Under the pieces are notes generated by a model. That model was not told the origin of the DNA. It worked only from the letters and a program-made list of their open reading frames with translations, and did no database searches. This document shows positions 1 to 10,194 of a stretch of 64,000 nucleotides of DNA, one piece after another. How positions within the stretch are numbered: the stretch's first letter is position 1; each line of letters starts with the position of its first letter. The position numbers and the translations under genes were made by a program. The DNA is from Cephalopachus bancanus (lineage: Eukaryota > Chordata > Mammalia > Primates > Tarsiidae), in NCBI GenBank assembly GCA_027257055.1, contig JAPVLO010000074.1, forward strand, positions 2,557,001 through 2,621,000, in the 5' to 3' direction.

Positions 1-1200
1 GAATCATTATGTGCCACCACCGGCACCTCCAGCACCACTGGATCTGCTAGATCATATGGCCTAAGTGGCAAAGCAGGTTGCACAGCAGCCTTGACCTGTT
101 GCAGATCGTTCTCCTGCTCTGGGCCCCACTCAAAACTAGCAGCTTTTCAGGTCACTCAGTAAACTGATTGGGCTAACACATCCAAATGACAAATGTGTTG
201 CCTCCAAAATTCAAATAGGCTCACTAGATATTATGCCTTTTTCTTGGTTGTAGGAGATGCCAGGTACAATCATGTATCCTTTACCATAAAAGGGGTATTT
301 CCATAGGCACCACACCACTAAACTCCTAGAGTTTTTGCTAAAGTGAAAGGTCCCCTGAATTTTAATCTAATTTATTTTGAACCCTCTAACACATCAATGA
401 CTTACTAATAAGTCCAGAGTGGTTGTTGTTTTTTGAATACAGGGTCCAATCAGCATAATGTAATTAATGTTAGCCATTGTGTTATCTGGTGAAAGAGAAA
501 GGCAATCAAGATCACTGCAAACTAAGTTATGACATAGGACTGAAGATTTAGCATTCACTGAGGTAGATCAGTAAAAGTGTACTGCTGGTCTTTCTGGCTG
601 AAAGCAAACTACTTCTTGTGGGTCTAATGAACAAAGACTGAGGAAGAGGCATTTGCCAGATCAATAGCTTCATACCAGGTATCTGCTTAAGCAATGAAAC
701 CACATGTGATATAACCACTGAAATTGGAGTCAAAATTTGGTAGAGCTTATCATAATTCAGTCATTCTTCAAAAATCCATCTTTCAAGCCCTTGATGATGA
801 CACTCATTTCTTCAGCCTCTCCAGGGATGCAATACTGGTTTTGATTTACTATTTTCCTAGGTACAGGCATCTCTAAGAATTTTTATTTGTCATTTCTCAC
901 CATTATAGCCTTCATTTCACAGGTTAGGAGGCCAATAAGTGAATTTTATTCCAATTATGCATTCCAGAACTGAGGAAATAACCACAAGATGAGTTTAGAG
1001 ACCCCCTGTTTGTAAGTCAGACCTGAGCTAAAACTCCACTGATAACATGATCTTATAAGTCTCTGTTCTAACCAGAGGACCACAGTGAAGTTTCAGGTCT
1101 TCTGGACTCAGTGTCAGTTTAGGGCCAGTGTTTGGTAATCCCAAAAGGGTTTATTATTTTCCTTTCCCCAATGAACAGTTACCCAGGTAAAAGACCAGAG
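1..1200 (-). pseudogene. ERVL-type pol remnant (reverse transcriptase into RNase H)
   Basis: The minus strand, read from about 1200 down to 1, gives a broken frame resembling the reverse transcriptase and start of RNase H of class III ERVL elements. Short recognisable stretches are FEWGPEQE near 110-135, FEFWRQHI near 190-220 and TPISVVISHVVSLLKQIPG near 675-733. The polymerase active-site region (443-466) reads NYIMLIGP, so the acidic pair expected there is absent. Several stop codons and frame changes interrupt it, so it is not functional. The element continues past the left edge. Class assignment rests on remembered family resemblance, not on a search. Confidence 0.8.
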
Positions 1201-3162
1201 TTCACTTGAGGAAAAGAAAGATTAACAACAAAAATGTTTGGTAGTGTATTGGGGTCTTTCCTCAGGAGAATCTGGCCTTCCCTTCATTTAAGTAATTCTG
1301 ATTCTGTAGACAGGTCCAAGTCTGGAAATTAAGAGGACATTGGTTTCCATGAGTCACATTGTTTTGATTGCTTCCTTGCCTCTGTTGCCCATTATAGTAT
1401 ACCCACCTTGCCTTTAGCAGTTGAGTGCTGCCAGTGGTCTCTTCAACCCCATGATTCCACTGTTTCCATTGAATTTCCAAATGAGTGACTGTGGTTCTCA
1501 CTCTAAGGTCTGGCATACAGAGAAGAGCAATTACATAGCTCTTCCAGGTGGCTGGTGCTCCCTTTACAAACCTATTTGTCAAAATATTAGTGAAAATGTG
1601 TCTTCTGGACCTTCCCGGTATGGGTAAGTAGGTTTTGCATGACAAGTCTACTCCACCATTCCAATCTCCCTGTGCCTTTGAATCTTTTCCTCTATATTAA
1701 ATCAAAGGAGATTACGCATCTCCAACTCACTCACAATGGGACATCTTTTGATCTATGTTTCAGTCGGTCAACTAAATTATTAGTGTCTTTTTAAAAGAAG
1801 TACCTGAGTAGCAACATTAAAGGTAAAATATATGCTTAGCAGGCCCATAGCAATAAAATCAGCTTCATCCATCTTTAGATTTCTTCCACCATTATCCCAC
1901 ATCCTCAATATCCATTCCTTCATTTGTTCCCTAGATTTTTGTTTGTTCGTATTAGGAAACTCCAACAGTTATTTTGGAGTGCATCATTCCTCCTCACTGA
2001 ACACAGTCTGTACCTCACATTTAAGAGTATGCCTGGACTTGAGTCTTAATTATATGTGTAGAAACAAAGAGGGGAGGTAGAGGTGGGTGTTGAGGAGAAT
2101 CAGCATTATCTTACCTGGCAACTACCTACCTTAGGAGGCCATTACTCTTTTCTTAGGTAATACAGGGTTAATTCCCTCAGAGAGAGATAAAAAGACCAAT
2201 ACCACTGGGACTTCGCATGAGAATGCTGCTTCAGGGGGTGGGGAGGCCATCTCTACTGCAAAGAAAGACCCGTTAGAATTTAGGAGCTCAATGATTCAGT
2301 CTCATCAGGGTTCTCCCACATGTCCCTGCCCCAACTAGCAGTATCCTTTCCTTTCCAAATCAATGCTCTCACTTTAACAATAGACACCCTGCAAGACTGG
2401 AAGGTTATCTTTTGTTTTTTTTTTTGTTTTTGTTTTTGTTTTGAGTTGGAGTCTCACTCTGTCGCCCAGACTGGAGTGCAGTGGCCGCTCCCGGCCACCG
2501 CAGCCTCGACCTGCTGGGCTCCGGCGATCCTTCCGCCTCCGCCTTCCGAGTAGCCGGAATTACAGGCATGCGCTACCATGCCCGGCTGATTTTTTTTTTT
2601 GATTTATTGTGGAGATGAGGTCTCGCTGCCCAGGCGGGTCTCGAACCTGCGGGCTCAGGCAATCCACTCACCTCAGCCTCCCAAAGGCGCGGGATTACAG
2701 GCTGAGCCACTGAGCCCGGCTTTATCTTTTGTTTTAAGTCAACCAATTGCATGATGAACACTTGTGTTTGATTTTTCAGCAATTTCAATCCTGTGGCTAC
2801 AGGGTCACGCTTAGAAGCTTCTAGGTCATGTGTGTGCATTTGGATTCGAAAATTCCAGTCTGTGAGCTCATCTTTTTCTTTCATCACTTTGTCCAGAAAT
2901 GTTAGGAATCAAAATAACATCTATAGAATCACCATGTTCCTTGCTTTTTATAAGTGGTGAATTAAAAGCATCAAATGTATTTATTTTGTGATGATAAACA
3001 GTTCACACCATGAACTATCAATGCTCTCTGTACTATTAGAAGTAAAGTCTTTACCATTTTTAGGTCTAATCAGATTAGACCCATTCCAGAAACACCAAAA
3101 TCAGTCAAGGAAATGTATACTTAAAACTGTGTTTCTCCAAAACCACTCCTGGTACAAAAATC
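1201..3162 (-). pseudogene. ERVL internal region upstream of pol (gag/protease remnant), split by an Alu
   Basis: This minus-strand stretch lies between the pol remnant and the LTR at 3163-3700, where gag and protease of the same provirus should be. Two open pieces remain: a 127-residue minus-strand frame at 1262-1645, and a frame at about 2740-2887 rich in Lys, Leu and Gln that could be a helical gag segment. Neither has a motif I recognise with certainty. The Alu at 2418-2721 sits inside it. The assignment is mainly by position. Confidence 0.55.
2405..2734 (-). mobile_element. Alu: Alu (lineage-specific young type), full length
   Basis: The body runs from a T-rich tail complement (about 2415-2442) through GAGTTGGAGTCTCACTCTG to GAGCCCGGC at 2720. 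Thirteen-bp target duplications TTATCTTTTGTTT flank it at 2405-2417 and 2722-2734. The 5' promoter half is present. It interrupts the ERVL internal region and is therefore younger than it. Confidence 0.95.
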
Positions 3163-3700
3163 TGTGTCAGCCAAGGTTCTTCAGAGAGACAGAATCAATA
3201 GCATATGAGAGAGGGGATTTATTACAGTGAATTTGCTCACACAATCACCAAGGCAGAGAATACCCATGATAACCTCACTGCAAGTTAGATAACCAGAGAA
3301 GCCAGTAGCCTGGCTCAGTCTAGAAACCTCAGAACCAGGGAAACAATGGTACAGACCCCAGTCTGATGGCAAAATTCTGAGATTCTCTACGAGGTTCCTG
3401 ATACAAATCCCAGAGTTAAAAATGGAACAATTTTGGAGTATGATGTCCAAGGGAAGGTTTTTGGAGTATGATGTCCAAGGGAAGGAAGGGCAGAAGGTGT
3501 CCCATTCCAGTAGGGAGACAGAAAAAAAAATTCTCTTTTTCCACCTGTTTGTCCCAGTCAAGGTCCCAACCAATTGAATGGTGCCTACTCACATTGAGGG
3601 CAGGGCTTTCTTTCTCAATCCACTGACACCCTTCAAACTTCTCTGAAAATATTCTAACAGACATGATCAGAACTCTCAACCAGTCAAGTTGACCATCACA
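3163..3700 (-). mobile_element. ERVL-class LTR (MLT2-like), 5' LTR of the leftmost provirus
   Basis: The plus strand begins TGTGTCAGCCAAGGTTCTTC and ends CAAGTTGACCATCACA, so both TG and CA termini are visible. Read on the minus strand it starts TGTGATGGTCAACTTGACTGG and has AATAAATCC near the 3' end (about 3216-3224), as in antisense MLT2-type LTRs. Orientation and position fit the ERVL internal sequence on its left. A 28-bp segment is tandemly duplicated inside it (3431-3485). The family name is from memory. Confidence 0.7.
3431..3485. repeat. 28-bp tandem duplication inside the ERVL LTR
   Basis: TTTTGGAGTATGATGTCC and the following bases occur twice in direct succession with a period of 28 bp. 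The two copies are nearly identical, so the duplication is younger than the LTR. Confidence 0.9.
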
Positions 3701-3947
3701 CAAGGGTATTTAGGTGGCTAACTATCTGTGGAGCTTTGAGTAAGTTAACTCACCTCTGGAAGCCTAAGTTTCTTACTCTGAAAAATGTGATTAGTAAATG
3801 TGATACAAATGAGATAATATACTAGAAAGGTTATATATTGTATATACTATAGTTTTACAGATCAAATACTTGTTTAAAAGCATATTTTTTGCATGGGATG
3901 TTTTATTCAAACATTGACATATATGAAAGTATAGCAGTTAGAACAAT

Positions 3948-4770
3948 GTTGCCCCCCCAATGATGCTCATGTTATAATAACCAGAATTTGTAAATATAGT
4001 CCATTATAAGATAAATAGTTTGTGAATAAGATTAAGTTAAGAATTTTAAAATGAGACATTTATCCTGGATTATCCAGGTAGACCCAAGGTAATCTCCAGG
4101 GTTCTCACAATGGAGACAACATCCTGGATTATTGGGGTATGCACTAAAATCACATGAGTTCTTTTTTTTTTTTTTTTTTTTGAGTTGGAGTCTCACTCTG
4201 TCGCTCAGACTGGAGGCAGTGGCCGCTCCCGGCCACCTCAGCCTCGACCTGCTGGGCTCCGGCGATCCTTGCGCCTCAGTCTTCCAAGTAGCCGGAACTA
4301 CAGGCACGCGCTACCACGCCCGGCTGATTTTTTGATTCATTGTAGAGATGAGGTCTCGCTGCCCAGGCGAGTCTTGAACCCGCAAACTCAGGCAATCCAC
4401 TCACCTCAGCCTCCCAAAGGCGCGGGATTACAGGCTGAGTCACCGAGCCCGGAACATGAGTTCTTATAAAGGAAATAGAAAGGCAAGAGAGGCAGAGAAA
4501 AAGATGTGATGATGAAAACAAAAATAGAATTGAGGTAAGGTAGTTTTAAAGATGGAGAAAAGGATACAGGCCGTAACTAGAAACTTTCATAGGCAAAAAA
4601 ATAGATTCTTTCCTAGAGTCTCCAAAAGAGAAAGTAGCCTCCAAGACACCATGATTTTAGCCAAGATTCACATGGGGCTCCAGAACTGTAAGAGTAATAA
4701 ATTTGTATATTTTTAGTTTCTAATCTTGTGGTAATTGGTTAACTTAGCAAGGAGAAACTTATACAGAGAC
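3948..4770 (+). mobile_element. MaLR/MLT1-type LTR, interrupted by an Alu
   Basis: The two halves (3948-4163 and 4454-4770) join into one LTR-like sequence. It contains ATCCTGGATTATCCAGGTAG, CCATGATTTTAGCCAAGA, and near the end CAGAACTGTAAGAGTAATAA followed by TTTGTA, a typical polyadenylation context for MaLR LTRs. A similar but more degraded element is at 31690-32060. The exact subfamily cannot be fixed by eye. Confidence 0.6.
4152..4465 (-). mobile_element. Alu: Alu (lineage-specific young type), full length
   Basis: A poly-T run at 4162-4181 is followed by GAGTTGGAGTCTCACTCTG and the body to about 4453. Perfect 12-bp duplications ACATGAGTTCTT lie at 4152-4163 and 4454-4465. It splits the MaLR LTR. 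Confidence 0.95.
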
Positions 4771-6650
4771 TACAGAACGTTTAATTAACTCTCCAATCAC
4801 ATCTCTAAAATAAAAAAGCATAATAGTATATATATACCTTCCAAACGTTTTGGTAAGTTTCCTAATTTTTTCTTTAAGGCACCTATCAGTGCACTCTGAT
4901 ATCCCTGGGCAGCATGTGGCATGTCCATCTTATGTTCTAAACTCCTGATGCCTTGTGACAATTTCTTTAGACTATGCCTCTCTCTCCAAGCCACTGGCTC
5001 CCAATACTAAACAAAGCTATGCCTTTCATTCCAGAAACACAAGAACATATGTTATGTAGCATAAGTTATTGAAGGTTTAAGAACAGCTTCATATGTTATG
5101 CCCTGTCACTAGGGTAATCTTCTTGTCATTTCTCATAATACCCGTTTATCACTACATTGCTAAAATCCTTTCTGTTTTCATATTTGAAATTTCTTTTCTG
5201 TAGCTATTTATTCTTAAGTTGAAGACTTCATATATTTCTCTGTAACCATCCAGGCCCTCCCCACCCCCCAAAAAAAGACATCTTAAAGAGATTTGCAGTG
5301 ATGCTGTCATGTCTGTAATGGAGACTTTGTTATACTACCATTAAGAGGAATTTGCTTCCTTTTTACCTACGCTTGCTTGATAAATTATAGGTTACTAAAC
5401 TAAATCAAATTTCAAATAAATAATGAACAATATTTTAGTATAAGTATGTTCAATATAATATTTAGGACATAATTAATCTAAACAACTGTTTTTCTGATAT
5501 TTAAATTTATCTTAGCATTCTGCGTTTTTATTTGTTAAATCTGGAAACTATATTTTTGTCAAAACCTTCTGCTTGATGGCTTTATTCTGGGATTTAGCTT
5601 TGTATGATGAAAATCTCTATTAGATTATTTTCTCAATTGAGCTAGGAGTATTTTTTAAGATATGAATTATTCATAAAAACATAAATGAGATTACTTATAA
5701 AATATCACTCTTCTAAGGTCCTGAAATACCCTTCACTCTTGTTATTAATTTGTGAAAATATCAATTGCAATAGTAGAAATAGCAATAGTGATAGTAACAG
5801 TACTATTAGCATATCTGTTTTTAAAACATTAGTAACTAGAAAGTGATTCCAATTTAAAAAACAATTCTCACTATCTGTCTTAGAAGATCTATAACAGGTT
5901 CACTCAATGATATTTTGCAATTAAAATAGAAGACTTTAAAAACAGTTACTAGTTTAGAAGAGTTTTCCAGGATTTTTTCAGTGGTATATAAGAAAAATAG
6001 ATAAATGTTACTATGTTAAAGGACAAAGTAATATTCATTCATCATGAAATGAATCATCAAAAATATTCCTTCTATTCAATCATCGAATCAATAATGAAAT
6101 ATTTGTCAAAATTGTTTTATTATTCTAATTAACTTTAAACTCACATCTTAATTTATAAAATGATTTTATTCCATTTAAATATCAATTTGTATTTGTCAGA
6201 GTTTACAGTTTTTTAAATAAAAGAGTTCAACTGTTTTAAAATATGAAAAATATTACGTTAAAAATAACCTTTTTGAATAAAATTATATTAAATAAATCAT
6301 GTTAGGAAGCTTTTAATTGGGCTGAAGATACAACATGATCATACGTAGGTCAATTTATAAAAGAATACTTTTAGTAATGCTGTATGCAATCATGTCTCAG
6401 TCTCTATTCACAACTATCTACTTCATTAGCTTCTAGGATTCTAGCTGACTGTAAATTAATTTTTAAATATAACCGCTCTCTTCACAAAGGAAAGATCATG
6501 TTTGGCTTCATATTATTACTAGCATTAACTATAAAAGCTATGTGTCAAATCTCATTACACATGTATAAAGTTATCTTTAAAATGTGGCCAATGTGATCAT
6601 TTAAAATTTTCTTGAAATTTCTTTGATTTAACTTTGTCATTCTGTCATTA
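4771..6650. other. AT-rich sequence, nothing recognised
   Basis: I see only AT-rich unique-looking DNA with short A and T runs. There is no frame with known domains, no RNA gene and no recognisable transposon end. Confidence 0.5.
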
Positions 6651-6652
6651 AA

Positions 6653-6699
6653 TTGTGTATCCATTTCAATTGTGTATCCATTAAGTTGTGTATCCATTT
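6653..6699. repeat. Three copies of a 12-17-bp motif (TTGTGTATCCATT)
   Basis: TTGTGTATCCATT occurs three times in close succession, with short spacers TCAA and AAG. It lies directly upstream of the (GT)n tract and looks like a local slippage duplication. Confidence 0.8.
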
Positions 6700-6707
6700 T
6701 TTGACAC

Positions 6708-6709
<2 letters not shown>

Positions 6710-6747
<38 letters not shown>
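6710..6747. repeat. (GT)n microsatellite
   Basis: An uninterrupted GT dinucleotide run abuts the tail side of the Alu at 6751-7030. It probably arose by expansion at that junction. Confidence 0.97.
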
Positions 6748-6749
<2 letters not shown>

Positions 6750-6750
6750 T

Positions 6751-7030
6751 ATTGTTTTTTTAGTCAGATTCTTACTCTGTCACGTAGGCTGGAGTGCAGT
6801 GGCACACTCACAGCCTCAACTTGCTGGGCTCAGGTGACCCTTCTGCCTTACCCTTCCAAATACCTGGAACTACAGGCAGGTGCCATTATGTCTGGTTAAT
6901 TTTTTGATTTATTGTAGAGATATATATGGTCCAGTTGCCCAGGCTGGGCTTGAAGTTTTGGGCTCAGGCAATCCTCTTGACTCTGTCTCTCAATGTGTAG
7001 GGATAACAAGCCAGCCACCACAACCGGTCT
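6751..7030 (-). mobile_element. Alu: Alu (older, diverged)
   Basis: An Alu is recognisable in antisense from TTAGTCAGATTCTTACTCTG through GGCTGGAGTGCAGTGGCACA to CACAACCGGTC. It has many substitutions and lacks the diagnostic bases of the young group, so it is an early insertion. Confidence 0.88.
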
Positions 7031-8215
7031 AGTTTTCGTGTTAATCAAGGTAGTAAGAAACCGCTGCTGCTGGACTTTTCTGAACTCAGCAATGAATCTA
7101 ATTAGAGGCAGTCCCTAAATTACAGTGCTTCAATTTAACATTTTTTTTAACTTTACAATGCTACAAAAGCGATTGCTTAATTAAAAAACATACTTTGAAT
7201 TTTGATCTTTTTCCTGGACTAGAGTCATATAGTTCAATACTTTCTTGCAAAGCTGGACAGCTGTCTGTCAACCATATATCAGAAGGAAAACAGTCAATGC
7301 ATTACAATGCACTCTCTTGCCAGTGTTTTTGGATATTGTATTTTGTGTCTTTTATTCTATTCTGTTTACAACACACCTATTTTTGACTTAGGATATTTTC
7401 AATTTAGGATGGGTTTATCCACACCCTATTGCAAACTGAGTAGTATCTGTATATACATTACTTTAAATCTTATTAATAAATACCTTATCTCATAACTAGA
7501 GAAATATGAACATATTTACATGTGACTTATTATTGAATCATTCACTTTGTATTATTTCAATTGGCCTTTTTCCCATTTAAAGTAAATAAAAATAATTAAA
7601 ATTAACTTTAAGAACATTTATATTCAATTTTAGTAAAGTATAGAAATGTGTTTGTATAAAAACACTAGCAAATATTTTTTTAAAAGGTCACATTAAAAAA
7701 ATGGAGTAGTTAGTTTTTTAATTACTTTTTTTAGGGAATCATTTGAATGCTAACCAAAATACTTTTTTGGATGATAGGGAGTACTCTCCCACAGACGCAC
7801 ACACACAGATCAAATACCAGTCTTCATATAAAGTGTGATATCTCTATCACGGAGATGAACTTCAAAGCAATAATCCTTGAGCACTATATGCTATATTAAT
7901 TCATACTTTCACAGAAGTTGAACACAGGCATAATAGTGAAAGGACAGTGAGTAGAGAGGAATGTAGGAAAGGCAGGCTAATGCAATGACTAACACAGTAA
8001 ACTTTGGAATTGGTATACCTGGTTTTTCATACTAGATATTTATGTTCTTGAGCAAGCTTGCTAGCCTCTTTGTTCTGATATTTTCTTATTCATCTAAAGG
8101 GGATTATGCAATCAATAATTTCTAACTAATGAAATGCCAATAAAAGTTCTTGACACCAAGTTTGGGAGAGATTTCTTGTTTGGCAATGCTTTGTGCATAT
8201 TGCTATACTTCAAAG
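7031..8215. other. AT-rich sequence, nothing recognised
   Basis: Unique-looking DNA between an old Alu and the class I provirus. The short open frames at 7195-7495 have no start context or domain that supports a gene. Confidence 0.5.
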
Positions 8216-8252
8216 TGTTGGTGATAATTTTTCTCTGGTTGGCTGGGCTGAG

Positions 8253-8388
8253 AGCGTGTCAGCTCAATATGTGAGAGTGTCAGCCCAATGGGTTGGCAAG
8301 TCGAGCCCTGAAGAGTGTCAACTCAATGAGCTGGCAAGTCGAGCCCCAAGAGTATTAGCTTTAATGGGTTGGCAAATCAGACTCGGAA
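8253..8388. repeat. About 38-bp imperfect tandem repeats in the LTR R/U5
   Basis: Units of the form AGTGTCARCYCAATGRGYTGGCAAGTC begin near 8276, 8314 and 8350, with a partial copy at 8253-8275. The other LTR has corresponding repeats at about 16560-16685. The array therefore belonged to the LTR at integration. Confidence 0.85.
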
Positions 8389-8669
8389 AAATGTCTCAGT
8401 TCTGGTTTCTTGCTCTCTGCTGGCAGCTTTCCTGGTTCAACCAGCTCCCTTGGCTGGCAAGCCAGTCTCTGGGGTGCTCATTTCTTCAGCTCCAATGATC
8501 TTAAGCAGCTCCTTGGGTCTGGGTTCTTGTCTCACATCCAGGAGGGACATGGACAACTGGAAGGTGAGAAAGTAGGGCTTATTGAGAAGAAAGGAAAGCT
8601 CCCACAGTGACCAGGAACCCAAGAGGGTTGCTGATTTGTAACTAAAACCAGGCTTATACAGTCCTAAGA

Positions 8670-8815
8670 CTGAGCTGATTGACTAGCACTAACCGTGAGC
8701 TTAATGGCTGGCACTAGCTGTGCTGATTGGCCAGTACTAACCAATTGGCTGGAGGTAGGGGCCAAGTAATGAGCTGATTGGTCAGCACTTTGCAGTAAGC
8801 TGACTGGTTTGGTTT
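8670..8815 (-). promoter_or_regulatory. CCAAT-box array in the LTR U3
   Basis: ATTGG on the plus strand, CCAAT on the transcribed minus strand, occurs at 8726-8730, 8744-8748 and 8777-8781. Decayed versions are near 8688, 8702 and 8798. One inverted CCAAT is at 8741-8745. The motifs sit in repeats of roughly GAGCTGATTGGYYAGCACTA. CCAAT boxes are classical NF-Y sites; binding here is inferred. Confidence 0.7.
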
Positions 8816-8960
8816 TGCTGTAGCCTGAAGGGCTTGTAAGGAGCTTGTTTACCAATTTGAGTGTTACCCTCTGAGAGACCTGCAGCAAGTTTCCTACTTT
8901 GTTACCTGGGGACCTACACTGTCTGTCTACCTAGCTATTCTTTAGCCACCTCCTCCCTCA

Positions 8961-8971
8961 CTCCCCTCTCT
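8961..8971 (-). promoter_or_regulatory. Polypurine tract next to the 3' LTR
   Basis: CTCCCCTCTCT on the plus strand reads AGAGAGGGGAG on the minus strand, directly before the LTR start TGAGGGAGGAGG. Location and purine content match a retroviral plus-strand primer. It also helps fix the LTR boundary. Confidence 0.65.
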
Positions 8972-9062
8972 GTAATAGTAACCCTAACTTCCATCAGGGA
9001 GTAAGGACAATGACCAGTCTGACTACTTCTTGCTGATCATGGGTGTCATATGAGGATGGCAG

Positions 9063-9626
9063 CTAGGGATCCAATGGCGGGTGATCTAAGGTTCCTCGAT
9101 AGTAGGAAGCTTCCATACAAGGAAGTGCCATCTGCATCAGCATCTGGAGTTTAATGGCCTCTAGGTGAGAAGAAACAAACTTTACAAAGATGTTGACTCT
9201 GCATGGATCAAGCACAAGCAATACTACAAAAGGAGCTATTAAAGGAAAACCCATGTCCATATATTAGAAATTCCTAGAAAGGATAAAAAGAATTATAAAC
9301 AACTGGGTCCTGAACCTGCCTGTTCTCATAAAGAGTCAATGATTTTAATATTATTTTTTACAACCTGTAAATTTTCTTCTACCTGGGAGGAAGTGTTAAT
9401 CCAGAAACAACAAGTTTTATTTAATAAACACACATGTTCCTCTGCATTCTGAAGTGAGCATATCCAACACTCCATGACTTTGTAAGACCACAGTAGCTAG
9501 CAAGTTAATAGATGTTTGTTGATTCTCAATAGCAGCTCTTGTGGCTTTCCACCCTTGTTGTACCATGAGTGTGAAATTTAGTCTAGATTTTTCCAATAGG
9601 GGTATCCTGAGAAACCAAATGAACAA
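9063..9626 (-). pseudogene. env transmembrane subunit remnant of the class I provirus
   Basis: Two minus-strand frames cover the transmembrane subunit. The upstream frame (9417-9626) has a Gln/Leu-rich heptad region followed by DMLTSECRGTC, which resembles the conserved segment before the cysteine motif of gammaretroviral envelopes. It then meets a stop. The downstream frame (9063-9260) has a hydrophobic anchor, PLIAPFVVLLVL, followed by FVSSHLEAIKLQM, a membrane anchor and cytoplasmic tail typical of the family. A frame change and stop lie between them, so no complete protein can be made. Confidence 0.8.
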
Positions 9627-9909
9627 AATAAATCTCTGGCAATGGAATGTTCTAGTCTAGATCTTTGTAGAAATGGGTGAGCCAGGATATGTCCTCCTAG
9701 ATTAGGCATATAATGGTTAGGCATGTTACTGCTGGACGGAGACTCTACATCTATGCGACTACGTTGTTGCTGTAGGGATTGATCCAGGAGAGATCCTAAA
9801 TTCAGAATATGCCCAGAAGAAGCCATTTGAGTTTGATTGAGGATCATCACCTTAGGAACAGCAGCCACTATTGTGCAAGTACCTTTCAATCTCTAAGGTA
9901 AATCTAAGT

Positions 9910-10013
9910 ATAATCCCTGACCGCATAAAAAGTAATTACCAGTTCTGTTTAAAGAAAGTGCCCCAATTCTTTAAACAGAACTGGTAATTACTTTTTATGC
10001 GGTCAGGGATTAT
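9910..10013. repeat. Perfect 47-bp inverted repeat with 10-bp spacer
   Basis: Bases 9910-9956 (starting ATAATCCCTGACCGCATAAA) are exactly the reverse complement of 9967-10013, with spacer AGTGCCCCAA at 9957-9966. The left arm is native env sequence of the provirus. The right arm lies inside the Alu insertion, between the 5' target duplication and the first Alu base. Confidence 0.98.
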
Positions 10014-10194
10014 CAAAAAATCAGCCGGGTGTGGTAGCGCGTGCCTGTAGTTCCAGCTACTCGGAAGGCTGAGGCAAAAGGATCTCCAGGGCCCAGTAGG
10101 TTGAGGCTGCGGTGGCCGGGAGCAGCCACTGCACTCCAGTCTGGGCGACAGAGTGAGACTCCAACTCAAAAAAAAAAAAAAGAGAAAGTGCCCC
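9953..10194 (+). mobile_element. Alu: 5'-truncated Alu with an inverted copy of flanking DNA at its 5' junction
   Basis: Twelve-bp duplications AGAAAGTGCCCC lie at 9953-9964 and 10183-10194. Between them are AA, a 47-bp reverse-complement copy of 9910-9956, then the right half of a young Alu beginning CAAAAAATCAGCCGGGTGTGG and ending in an A-tract. The left Alu arm with its internal promoter is absent. The duplications show a single target-primed insertion, and the inverted DNA was gained in the same event. Confidence 0.92.

Larger units (their letters stand above)
8216..8960 (-). mobile_element. 3' LTR of the class I provirus
   Basis: On the plus strand it starts TGTTGGTGATAATTTTTCTC and ends CTCCCTCA. 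It aligns with 16510-17608 through shared blocks such as AACCAATTG..GGAGGTAGGGGCC, AGTAATGAGCTGATTGG and CTTTAGCCACCTCC/GTCTAGCTACCTCC. Read on the minus strand the order is CCAAT-box array (8670-8815), TATA-like TGTATAAG (about 8653-8660), AATAAG (about 8579) and a tandem-repeat block (8253-8388). That order fits U3, R and U5. Confidence 0.82.

Noticed and set aside
1421..1627. Plus-strand 68-residue frame opposite the ERVL remnant
   Set aside because: It is a shadow frame of minus-strand proviral sequence.
8253..8388. Regular repeats as a CRISPR array
   Set aside because: Repeats are imperfect, adjacent without unique spacers and lie in a retroviral LTR of a primate genome.
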